From Duganella aceris (lineage in GTDB: Bacteria; Pseudomonadota; Gammaproteobacteria; Burkholderiales; Burkholderiaceae_D), in assembly GCF_011090165.1 (NCBI RefSeq), contig NZ_JAADJT010000003.1, positions 372,001-436,000 on the forward strand: a stretch of 64,000 nucleotides of DNA, given 5' to 3'. The notes beneath the pieces were generated by a model. It was not told where the DNA came from and did not search any database. It saw only the letters and a program-made list of their open reading frames with translations. Positions 34,746 to 42,193 of this stretch are shown one piece after another; the stretch's first letter is position 1; the number at the start of each line of letters is the position of its first letter. The position numbers were made by a program, and so were the translations under genes.

Positions 34746-36695
34746 TGGCGTGTCCTTCAAGCGCAGCAGCGCCTCGGCGGAATTGGCGAACAAGGCCGCG
34801 TCCTTCTCGATACGGCGAAACGCCCGCCCCAGGCTGGCGCGCATGAAGGTGCTGTGCGCGTAGCGCGTCACCTTGCTGTAGTAGCGCTCCGACAGGCCGT
34901 TCACCGCCGCCACGTAGTCGTCCAGCAGATCGGGCACGATAGAGAAATTATCATAGTTGATCACCGCCGGCACCTTGCGGCCCAGCGGCGCCAGGCGCTC
35001 CGACACCAGCGCGCAGATCCGCTCAATGGTGGCGGCGTCGCCCACCTCGAAGCCCTCGAAGTTCACGAAGAACAGTTCCTGCTGCGCGTCGTACACCAAC
35101 CGCTGCTCCAGCGGCAGCGCCAGGAAATCAGCGCGCCAGTTCATCGCCGACGGCGAGAAGATGCGCGCGTCCATCAGCTTCAGCTCAGCGCTGACCAGCG
35201 GCTTGAAATCCATCTGCGCCAGCACGTCGCGCTCGACGTCCACGCCGGGCGCGATTTCGACCAGCTCCAGCCCCGACATGCCGCCGTCCAGCACCAGCCG
35301 GAACACGCAGCGCTCGGTCACGAACAACGCCTCCTGCCCGCGCCGCGCCGCATATTCTCCGCTGTAGGTGCGGTGCTCGACCTCGTTGATGAATTTGCGG
35401 GTCGCGCCCTTGTCCGCCGTGAAGGTGCCGACAAACACCACCTTGCGCGCGTTCTGGCTGATGTTGATGAAGCCGCCGGCGCCGGCCAGCTTGCTGCCGA
35501 ATTTGCTGACGTTCAGGTTGCCGTGCCGGTCAGCCTGCGCCAGGCCGAGGATGGCCACGTCCAGGCCGCCGCCGTCGTAAAAGTCGAACTGGTACGGCTG
35601 GTCGATGATCGCGTCGGCGTTGGTGGCGGCGCCGAAGTTCAGCCCCGCCGCCGGCATGCCGCCGATCACGCCCGGTTCCGCCGTCAGCGTGACCAGGTCC
35701 AGCAGCTTCTCCTCCGCCGCGACCGCCGCCACGCCCTCCGGCATGCCGATGCCGAGGTTGACGACGTTGTTCGGCCGCAGCTCCATCAAGGCGCGGCGCG
35801 CGATGATCTTGCGCGCCGACAGCGGCATCGGCGCCACCGCCGACAAGGGCACCCGCACTTCGCCGGAAAAGGCCGGGCTGTATGGCTCGGCGAAGGTCTG
35901 CATGTGGTACTCGGGTTTTTCCGCCACCACCACGCAGTCGACCAGGATGCCGGGGATCTTGACCTGGCGCGGGTTGAGCGTGCCGCGCTCGGCGATGCGT
36001 TCCACCTGCACGATGACGATGCCGCCGGAGTTGTGCGCCGCCATCGCGATCGCCAGCGCTTCCAAGGTCAGCGCCTCGCGCTCCATGGTGACGTTGCCGT
36101 TGGCGTCGGCGGTGGTGCCGCGGATGATCCCGACGTGCACCGGCTGCGATTTGTAGAACAGGTATTCCTTGCCGCCGAGCGTGATCAGCTCGACCAGCTC
36201 CTCGGTGGTGCGGTCGTTGATCTTGCCGCCGCCGTGGCGCGGATCGACGAAGGTGCCCAGGCCGACGTGGGTCAGCAGCCCGGGCTTGCCGGCCGCCGTG
36301 TCGCGGAACAATTGGCTGATGACGCCCTGCGGCAGGTTGTAGGCTTCCGCCTTGCCGTTGATCGCCAGCTGTTGCAGCTTCGGCGCGAGGCTCCAATGGC
36401 CGCCGATGATGCGCTTCAGCAGACCCTCGTGGCCGAAGTGATTCAGGCCGCGATCCTTGCCGTCGCCCTGCCCAGCGGCGTAGATCAAGGTCAGGTCGCG
36501 CGGATGGGCGTCGGCGAGAAAGCGCCGCTCCAGCGCCACCGCGATGTTCTCCGCGAAGCCGACGCCGACAAAACCGCCGGTGGCGATGGTGTCGCCGTCG
36601 TGGATCAATCCGACCGCGTCGGCCGCGCTGACGATCTTGTTTCGCTGGACGGCCGGCATGCCGACGGAAGAAAAATCAAGGCTACGTCCAGGCAT
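34743..36695 (-). CDS. Acyl-CoA:acetate/3-ketoacid CoA-transferase (family I, fused subunits)
   Basis: This enzyme transfers CoA between acyl-CoA and a free acid through a glutamyl-CoA intermediate. The 650-residue product fuses alpha-like ([20 protein letters not shown]) and beta-like ([20 protein letters not shown]) halves. The probable catalytic Glu340 is in [20 protein letters not shown]. It is about 120 residues longer than E. coli YdiF; the extra C-terminal part includes [20 protein letters not shown]. It lies 15 bases after rmuC. The acyl substrate is unknown (propionate, acetoacetate or others). Confidence 0.88.
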   Translation of the reverse strand: MPGRSLDFSSVGMPAVQRNKIVSAADAVGLIHDGDTIATGGFVGVGFAENIAVALERRFLADAHPRDLTLIYAAGQGDGKDRGLNHFGHEGLLKRIIGGHWSLAPKLQQLAINGKAEAYNLPQGVISQLFRDTAAGKPGLLTHVGLGTFVDPRHGGGKINDRTTEELVELITLGGKEYLFYKSQPVHVGIIRGTTADANGNVTMEREALTLEALAIAMAAHNSGGIVIVQVERIAERGTLNPRQVKIPGILVDCVVVAEKPEYHMQTFAEPYSPAFSGEVRVPLSAVAPMPLSARKIIARRALMELRPNNVVNLGIGMPEGVAAVAAEEKLLDLVTLTAEPGVIGGMPAAGLNFGAATNADAIIDQPYQFDFYDGGGLDVAILGLAQADRHGNLNVSKFGSKLAGAGGFINISQNARKVVFVGTFTADKGATRKFINEVEHRTYSGEYAARRGQEALFVTERCVFRLVLDGGMSGLELVEIAPGVDVERDVLAQMDFKPLVSAELKLMDARIFSPSAMNWRADFLALPLEQRLVYDAQQELFFVNFEGFEVGDAATIERICALVSERLAPLGRKVPAVINYDNFSIVPDLLDDYVAAVNGLSERYYSKVTRYAHSTFMRASLGRAFRRIEKDAALFANSAEALLRLKDTP

Positions 36696-36710
36696 GGCAA
36701 ACTCCGTTAA

Positions 36711-38024
36711 TTAGTCTGTATCCAGATCGCTCTTGTCCAGCGCCGGGCCAAGCAGCAGCTGCGCCGCTTCGCTCGGCAAGGCCTCCACCGATTTCAGCTT
36801 GCGCGCCATCTGGCGGCTGCGGGTCTCGGCGGTTTCGATATTCTTGGCGGCGCGTTCCAGCGTCATCTTGGTCGCCGCCAGCACGTCGCCGAATTTGCCG
36901 AACTCGGTCTTCACCGCGCCCAGCACCTGCCACACTTCCGACGAGCGCTTTTCCAGCGCCAGGGTGCGGAAGCCCATCTGCAAACTGTTCAGCAGCGCCG
37001 ACAAGGTCGACGGCCCCGCGACGCTGATGCGGTGCACCCGCTGCAGATCGTCGGCCAGCCCCGGCCTGCGCATCACTTCCGCGTACAGCCCCTCGGTCGG
37101 CAGGAACAGGATCGCGAAGTCGGTCGTGTGCGGCGGCGACACATACTTCTCGGAGATGGTCTTGGCTTCGACCCGCACCGCGCGTTCCAGTTCGCGTCCG
37201 GCCAGCGCCACGCCGTCGGCGTCGGCACGATCGGCGGCGTCTAGCAGGCGCTCGTACTGCTCCTTCGGGAACTTGGCGTCGATCGGCATCCACACCGGCG
37301 CGCCGCCTTCCGTCTGGCCCGGCAGCTTGAGCGCGAACTCCACCCGCGCGCCGCTGCCGGCGATGGTCTCGACGTTCTTGGCGTACTGCTCCGGCGTCAA
37401 CACCTGCTCCAGCAGCATCTCCAGCTGCACCTCGCCCCAGGTCCCGCGCGTCTTGACGTTGGTCAGCACGCGCTTCAAGTCGCCGACGCCCAGCGCCAGC
37501 TGCTGCATCTCGCCCAGGCCCTGGTGCACCCGTTCCAGCCGTTCCGACACTTGCTGGAACGATGCGCTCAGGCGCGCCTCCAAGGTCGCATGCAGTTTCT
37601 CGTCGACGGTCTTGCGCATCTCCTCCAGCCGCGCGCCGTTGTCGGCTTGCAGATCCTTGATCTTCGCCTCCAGCGTCGCCCGCACCTCCTGCATGCGCTG
37701 CGCGTTCGACTCGGTCAGCCGCGCCAGTTGCTGGTTCATGCTGTCGGCGAACTGCGTCAGGCTGCGCGCCTGCTCGTTGCGCCCCACCATGCCCTGCGCC
37801 TCCAGCTGGCGGCGCATGCCTTCGAACTGCTGCACCGTCGCCGCGTGCGTCGCTTGCGCCGTGGTCTGCAGCTGCACCCGCACCTCGCGCTCGACGCGCT
37901 CGATGCGCTCGGCCAGCCCGATCTCGTCGGCGCCGCCACGGCGGTTGCGCAGCAACGCCAGCGCCTGCAACACGATCACCACCGCCAGCGCCGCCAGCAA
38001 CACCAAAAACTCGATCTGGCTCAT
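36711..38024 (-). CDS. rmuC: DNA recombination protein RmuC
   Basis: RmuC limits recombination at inverted repeats and has a predicted nuclease-like domain. The 437-residue product has an N-terminal membrane helix (FLVLLAALAVVIVLQALALL) and a long coiled coil (about residues 35-180). The RmuC domain has NVKTRGTWGEVQLEMLLEQV, EFALKLPGQTEG, PIDAKFPKEQYERL and FLPTEGLYAEVMRRPGL. It lies between the globin gene (4-base gap) and the CoA-transferase. Confidence 0.94.
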   Translation of the reverse strand: MSQIEFLVLLAALAVVIVLQALALLRNRRGGADEIGLAERIERVEREVRVQLQTTAQATHAATVQQFEGMRRQLEAQGMVGRNEQARSLTQFADSMNQQLARLTESNAQRMQEVRATLEAKIKDLQADNGARLEEMRKTVDEKLHATLEARLSASFQQVSERLERVHQGLGEMQQLALGVGDLKRVLTNVKTRGTWGEVQLEMLLEQVLTPEQYAKNVETIAGSGARVEFALKLPGQTEGGAPVWMPIDAKFPKEQYERLLDAADRADADGVALAGRELERAVRVEAKTISEKYVSPPHTTDFAILFLPTEGLYAEVMRRPGLADDLQRVHRISVAGPSTLSALLNSLQMGFRTLALEKRSSEVWQVLGAVKTEFGKFGDVLAATKMTLERAAKNIETAETRSRQMARKLKSVEALPSEAAQLLLGPALDKSDLDTD

Positions 38025-38028
38025 GGCG

Positions 38029-38418
38029 TCAATCCGGCTTGTTGCGCATCCAGTCGGCGGTTTGATAGAAAGATTCCATCAACCGCAACCGCAGCGCCTC
38101 GTCGATGCCGACATCCTCCATCGCCCACGCCATCGCACGCAACCACTGGTCGCGCTCCTGGGTGCCGATGGCGAACGGCATGTGCCGCATGCGCAGGCGC
38201 GGATGGCCGTGCGCTTCCACGTACACGTCCGGACCGCCCATCCAGCCGGTCAAAAACATGAACAGCCGCTCGCGCGCATGGTCCAGCGACGGACCGTGCA
38301 CGGAGCGCAGCAGCGTGAACTCGGCCTCCAGTTCCATCAGATCATAAAAACGGTCGACCATCTCGCGCACGCGCGATTCGCCGCCGATAACTTCATAGAG
38401 TGTTCGGGATTCAGTCAT
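38029..38418 (-). CDS. Group II truncated hemoglobin
   Basis: This is a single-domain heme protein of 129 residues, of the 2/2 globin fold. Features: MTESRTLYEVIGGESRVREM, the B-helix VDRFYDLMELEAE, FLTGWMGGPDVYVEAHGHPR with the likely proximal His in LRMRHMPFAIG, and an H-helix ending ESFYQTADWMRN. Group II members bind oxygen or handle NO and peroxides. The start at 38,418 fits the family; a longer frame upstream overlaps the synthase region and looks non-coding. The gene is 40 bases downstream of the autoinducer synthase. Confidence 0.92.
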   Translation of the reverse strand: MTESRTLYEVIGGESRVREMVDRFYDLMELEAEFTLLRSVHGPSLDHARERLFMFLTGWMGGPDVYVEAHGHPRLRMRHMPFAIGTQERDQWLRAMAWAMEDVGIDEALRLRLMESFYQTADWMRNKPD

Positions 38419-38458
38419 AGCCACCATGATAGCGTACCGGCCGGCGAAACGCGGCGGC

Positions 38459-39718
38459 CTACACCAACGCCAGGCGGCGCAGGCGCCGCGTCGACGACCA
38501 GTTCTCCAGGTCGACCTGGTCGCGGATGGCGGCGCAGGCCGCGACGATGCGCGCCAGTTGCACTTCATCCAGTCCGGCGTTCAGGGTCAGGCGCACCAGC
38601 GAACGGTTTTTCGGCGTGGCCGGCGCGCAAAACATGGCGCCGTAGACGCCGTGCTTCTCCAGCAGCTTGCGCAGCGCCAGCGTCTTCGGCTCAGGACCGG
38701 GCTCCAGCGCGATGATCTGTTCGCTGCCGTCGCCGACGTTGTAACCCAGCGCGCTCAACGCCGCCCGCAGCCTGCCCGCGTGCGCGTGCAGGCTGGCGCG
38801 GCGCGCGTCGGCCGCCGCCACGAAATCGATCGCCGCGTCGAACCACGCCAGCTCGTGCCCCAGCATGCACGAGCTGAAGATCGCCGGCCGCGATTCCGAC
38901 AGGAAGTAACCCTTGAAGCGGCTGGAACAGGTGATGATGCCGGCCCGTCCGGCGAAGGCCTTGGCCAGCGAGGCGGTGCGGAAATGCACCCGGTCGCTCA
39001 GGCCCAGTTGCGCCACCAGCCCGGCGCCGCGCGGGCCGTGCGTGCCCAGCGAATGCGATTCGTCGACGATCAACAGGCAATCGCCGCGTTCCGCGATCTC
39101 CACCAGCTCCGCCAACGGCGCCAGGCTGCCGTTGGTGCTGTACAGCGCGTCGACCACGATCAGGCCGCGCCCATGACGCTGCAACTGCTTGCGCAAATGC
39201 TCCATGTCGTTGTGCAGGAAGGACACCGGCGTCGCTCCGGCCGACTGCACGCCCTCCCACAGCGAGGCGTGCGCCTGCATGTCGAGATACACCGGAATCC
39301 CCGGCGCGGCCAGCGTCTGCACCAGCCCGACGTTGGCGGCCCAGCCGGATTGCGCCAGCACCGCATCCTGCGCGCCCATGAAGCGCGCGAACTTGCGCTC
39401 CAGCCGGTGCTGCGCGCTGCCCTCCTGCAGGTAGACCGCCGACATCAGCATCTCGCCCTTGCTGCGCCGCAGCGCATCGATCTGCGCGCCCACCAGCGCC
39501 GGCTCGCCCGCCAGGCTCAGGTAATCGTTACCGGCCAGAAAAATCGCCCCGGACGGCGTCGGCTGCCAGGCGTGTGGATGCTCACCGCCCAATAGTCGCT
39601 CGATGCGGGTGACGTAGTGTTCATCCATACGACGGGTAACATAATCCGGCATGTTGTGCTCGGCCGGGTGGAAGGCAACGCGGGCATCGGCTTGATTTTG
39701 CGCAATTGCGTACGACAT
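38459..39718 (-). CDS. jqsA: Alpha-hydroxyketone autoinducer synthase, CqsA/LqsA/JqsA type
   Basis: This is a PLP-dependent acyl-CoA aminotransferase-like enzyme of the alpha-oxoamine synthase family that makes a long-chain hydroxyketone signal. The 419-residue product has the PLP Lys253 in RTASLAKAFAGRAG, Asp219/His222 in LLIVDESHSLG, and the CqsA-type region GEMLMSAVYLQEGSAQHRLE. SLAKAF, together with the facing kinase/regulator pair, separates it from KBL and BioF enzymes. AAGGAG precedes the ATG. Known relatives make CAI-1 (Vibrio), LAI-1 (Legionella) and JAI-1 (Janthinobacterium). The exact chain length here is not predictable. Confidence 0.9.
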   Translation of the reverse strand: MSYAIAQNQADARVAFHPAEHNMPDYVTRRMDEHYVTRIERLLGGEHPHAWQPTPSGAIFLAGNDYLSLAGEPALVGAQIDALRRSKGEMLMSAVYLQEGSAQHRLERKFARFMGAQDAVLAQSGWAANVGLVQTLAAPGIPVYLDMQAHASLWEGVQSAGATPVSFLHNDMEHLRKQLQRHGRGLIVVDALYSTNGSLAPLAELVEIAERGDCLLIVDESHSLGTHGPRGAGLVAQLGLSDRVHFRTASLAKAFAGRAGIITCSSRFKGYFLSESRPAIFSSCMLGHELAWFDAAIDFVAAADARRASLHAHAGRLRAALSALGYNVGDGSEQIIALEPGPEPKTLALRKLLEKHGVYGAMFCAPATPKNRSLVRLTLNAGLDEVQLARIVAACAAIRDQVDLENWSSTRRLRRLALV

Positions 39719-39886
39719 GGTTTTCTCCTTGGTGTGTTTGGAAAGGTTGTTTTTTTATGAATGCAGTCCCACCTTGACGCCAAAAATTCAAACAGAGATT
39801 GATGCGGATCAACTACCGATTTGATATCGCGAAGCGTGCGGCCGATTGAGTCCATGATTGCAACTTGACCAAAATCAAATTTCACC
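39719..39886. promoter_or_regulatory. Divergent quorum-sensing control region with TTGA-N6-TCAA repeats
   Basis: The 168-base region between the synthase and kinase genes holds two TTGA-N6-TCAA inverted repeats, at 39,799-39,812 and 39,865-39,878. A wider TTGA-N10-TCAA lies at 39,774-39,791. The second site ends 8 bases before the kinase ATG, so binding there would block transcription or translation initiation. The kinase gene lacks a clear Shine-Dalgarno sequence. The natural candidate for binding is a regulator of the signalling system. Confidence 0.55.
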
Positions 39887-41173
39887 ATGAGGCATCCGCT
39901 GCACGACCGCTGGAAACGCTGGCAGAACGGACTGGTCCAATCTCTGCTGCTGTATCACGGCCGTGAGGACCATGCGACGGTGCGCGTGCTGCTGCTGGCA
40001 TCGATCGGCACGGTCGGCATGCCGCTGTACTACGTGATCTGGCAGCACTTCTTTCCGCAGGAGTACGAGACGCTGTCGCTGCGGATGCTGGGCATCCTGT
40101 TGTGCGCGCTCGGCCTGTTCGCCCACCAGTTCAGCCGCCGCATGCTGAACCTGTACCTGCTGGTCACGCTCAGCTACATCTTCCCGTTCTTCTTCACCTT
40201 CATGTTCCTGATGAACCACGCCTCGGGCGTGTGGGGCGAGTCGCTGCTGATCGGGTTGGTGGTGCTGTTCCATTTCGACACCGGCCTGGCGCTGCGCGCC
40301 TACCTGATCGGCACCACGCTGGCCTGCCTGGCCGTGACCGCGCTGGGCGAAGGCGCCACCATCGTCAGCAAGCCGGCCTTGCAGCAGTTGCCGATCCACT
40401 GGTTCACCATCGCCGCGCTGTCGGCGGCCAAGATCAGCCGCCACGTGCTGGCGCAGGAAAAGCTGGCCGGCCTGGGCGCGGGACTGGCCACCGTGGCGCA
40501 CGAGTTGCGCACGCCGCTGACCAGCGTCGACGCCAATGTGCGCGGCCTGCAGCGGATGTTTTCCGACGGCGCCGGACGCCCCGCGACCGCCGAGGACCGG
40601 CTCAGCACCGTCGACGCGCTGGCGCGGATCCAGTTCGAGGTGCGGCATATGAACCATATGATCGACCTGTTCCTGCTCAGCGCCACGGCGGTGCGGCAGA
40701 ACCTGCGGCCGGTGGAATCGGTATCGATGGAAGCGGTGGTGGAGGCGGTGCTGAAGCGCTACCCGTTTTCCAGCGCGACCCAGCAAAGGATGGTGACGCT
40801 GGAGATGCGGCGCAATTTTCATTTCGCCGGCCAGACCGAGTTGTCGGTGGTATTGCTCTTGAACCTGCTGCGCAACGCGCTGAAGGCGGTGCAGCGCGCC
40901 GGCAAGGGCCGGGTGCGCATCGTCGTCGATGGCGGCCGCAGTCCGCCGCGCCTGCTGTTCATCGACACCGGCTGCGGCGTGCCGGCGCAGCAGAAGGCGC
41001 TGATCTTCCGCCGCTTCTTTTCCTACCCGCCGCACAACGGCGCCGGCATCGGCCTGGCGCTATGCCAGGAGATCATGCAGGCGTGGAACGCCACCATCCG
41101 TTGCGTCTCGCGCGAAAGCGCCTACGCCATTTTTGTGCTGGAATTTCCCCAGCATCCGACCCTACCGAGGTAA
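39887..41173 (+). CDS. jqsS: Sensor histidine kinase of the hydroxyketone quorum-sensing system (CqsS/LqsS/JqsS type)
   Basis: This is the membrane receptor kinase for the autoinducer. The 428-residue product has about six membrane helices in residues 30-185 with very short loops, as in CqsS/LqsS. The H-box His205 is in LATVAHELRTPLTSV. The N-box is LLLNLLRNALKAVQ (N330), followed by G1 FIDTGCGVP and G2 NGAGIGLALCQEI. No receiver domain is attached, unlike Vibrio CqsS. The regulator gene follows after 3 bases. The ATG is the first in the frame; no good ribosome binding site is seen. Confidence 0.9.
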   Translation: MRHPLHDRWKRWQNGLVQSLLLYHGREDHATVRVLLLASIGTVGMPLYYVIWQHFFPQEYETLSLRMLGILLCALGLFAHQFSRRMLNLYLLVTLSYIFPFFFTFMFLMNHASGVWGESLLIGLVVLFHFDTGLALRAYLIGTTLACLAVTALGEGATIVSKPALQQLPIHWFTIAALSAAKISRHVLAQEKLAGLGAGLATVAHELRTPLTSVDANVRGLQRMFSDGAGRPATAEDRLSTVDALARIQFEVRHMNHMIDLFLLSATAVRQNLRPVESVSMEAVVEAVLKRYPFSSATQQRMVTLEMRRNFHFAGQTELSVVLLLNLLRNALKAVQRAGKGRVRIVVDGGRSPPRLLFIDTGCGVPAQQKALIFRRFFSYPPHNGAGIGLALCQEIMQAWNATIRCVSRESAYAIFVLEFPQHPTLPR

Positions 41174-41176
41174 GTC

Positions 41177-42193
41177 ATGCCCATCCCCGTCTATTCCCAT
41201 CCCACGCTGACCGTGCTGATCGATGACAGCGACTCCTTCCTGCGCAGCCTGTCGTTCCAGCTCGACTCGATGCTGGCCAACAAAACCTTCCACGACACCA
41301 GCGCCGCGCTGCACTGGCTGCGGCAAAGCGGCCAGGACGACGATGTGCCGCTGCACGTCAACTTCGACATGCAGAACCTGCCCGCCGACCAGTGCAACGT
41401 GGCGCTGGACCTGGAGCGCATCTACCGCATCGCCGAGCAACGGCAGCGCTTCGCCACGCCGTCGGTGCTGGTGGTGGATTATTCGATGCCGCAGATGAGC
41501 GGGCTGGAATTCTGCGAAGCGGTGGCGCACCTGCCGTGCAAGAAGATCCTGTTCACCGGCGCCGCCGACGAGAAGGTCGCGGTCAGCGCCTTCAACCGCG
41601 GCCTGATCGACCGCTACATCAAGAAAAGCGACGACCACGCGCTGGACATGCTGGAGATCGAGATCGCGACGATGCAGCGCACCTACTTCGACGAACGCTC
41701 GGAGACGCTGCGCGAGCTGGTGCTGCTGCATAACTACCACTTCCTCGGCGACCCGGCGCTGGCCTCGGTGGTGGCGTCGCTGATGGCGAGCATGGGCTTC
41801 GTCGAACACTACATCTTCCCCAACCCGACCGGCATCCTGTTCCTCGACAAGCACGGCAAAGCCAGCCTGATGATGATCGAGACCGAGCAAGGCATGTACG
41901 CGCAGTACGAGGTCGCGCGCGACTGCGACGCGCCGCAGTCGCTGCTCGACGCCCTGCTGGAGCGGCGGGTGCTGCCGTTCTTCAGCGATCCGAGCGGCGA
42001 CGGCATGTATTCAAGGCGCGTCGGCGACAACTGGCACCGCTACTGCGCGACGCCGAAGATCTGCCAGGGCCGCGAGACTTACTACTGGGCGCTGTTCGAG
42101 CTGCCGCCGCACTATTTCACCAGGCGCCCCTACGGCTACGGCCAGTTCCTGCGCGACCGCGAGGCGACCCAGGACATCGCGGCCTACGCCTAG
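41177..42193 (+). CDS. jqsR: Response regulator of the quorum-sensing system (LqsR/JqsR type)
   Basis: The 338-residue product starts with a CheY-like receiver: acidic pocket in TVLIDDSDSF (D16/D17), phosphoacceptor Asp101 in VLVVDYSMPQMSG and KILFTGAADEK. The Asp is about 45 residues later than usual because of an insertion at about 50-93. The C-terminal ~180 residues (from about 155) contain no helix-turn-helix, GGDEF, EAL or ATPase motif; the output domain resembles that of LqsR and is of uncertain function. It is cotranscribed with the kinase. The stop codon shares CTAG with the convergent permease. Confidence 0.86.
   Translation: MPIPVYSHPTLTVLIDDSDSFLRSLSFQLDSMLANKTFHDTSAALHWLRQSGQDDDVPLHVNFDMQNLPADQCNVALDLERIYRIAEQRQRFATPSVLVVDYSMPQMSGLEFCEAVAHLPCKKILFTGAADEKVAVSAFNRGLIDRYIKKSDDHALDMLEIEIATMQRTYFDERSETLRELVLLHNYHFLGDPALASVVASLMASMGFVEHYIFPNPTGILFLDKHGKASLMMIETEQGMYAQYEVARDCDAPQSLLDALLERRVLPFFSDPSGDGMYSRRVGDNWHRYCATPKICQGRETYYWALFELPPHYFTRRPYGYGQFLRDREATQDIAAYA

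Noticed and set aside
38419-38568. Upstream extension of the globin frame
   Set aside because: Fifty Arg/Trp/Pro-rich residues overlapping the end of the synthase gene, unlike any globin N-terminus.
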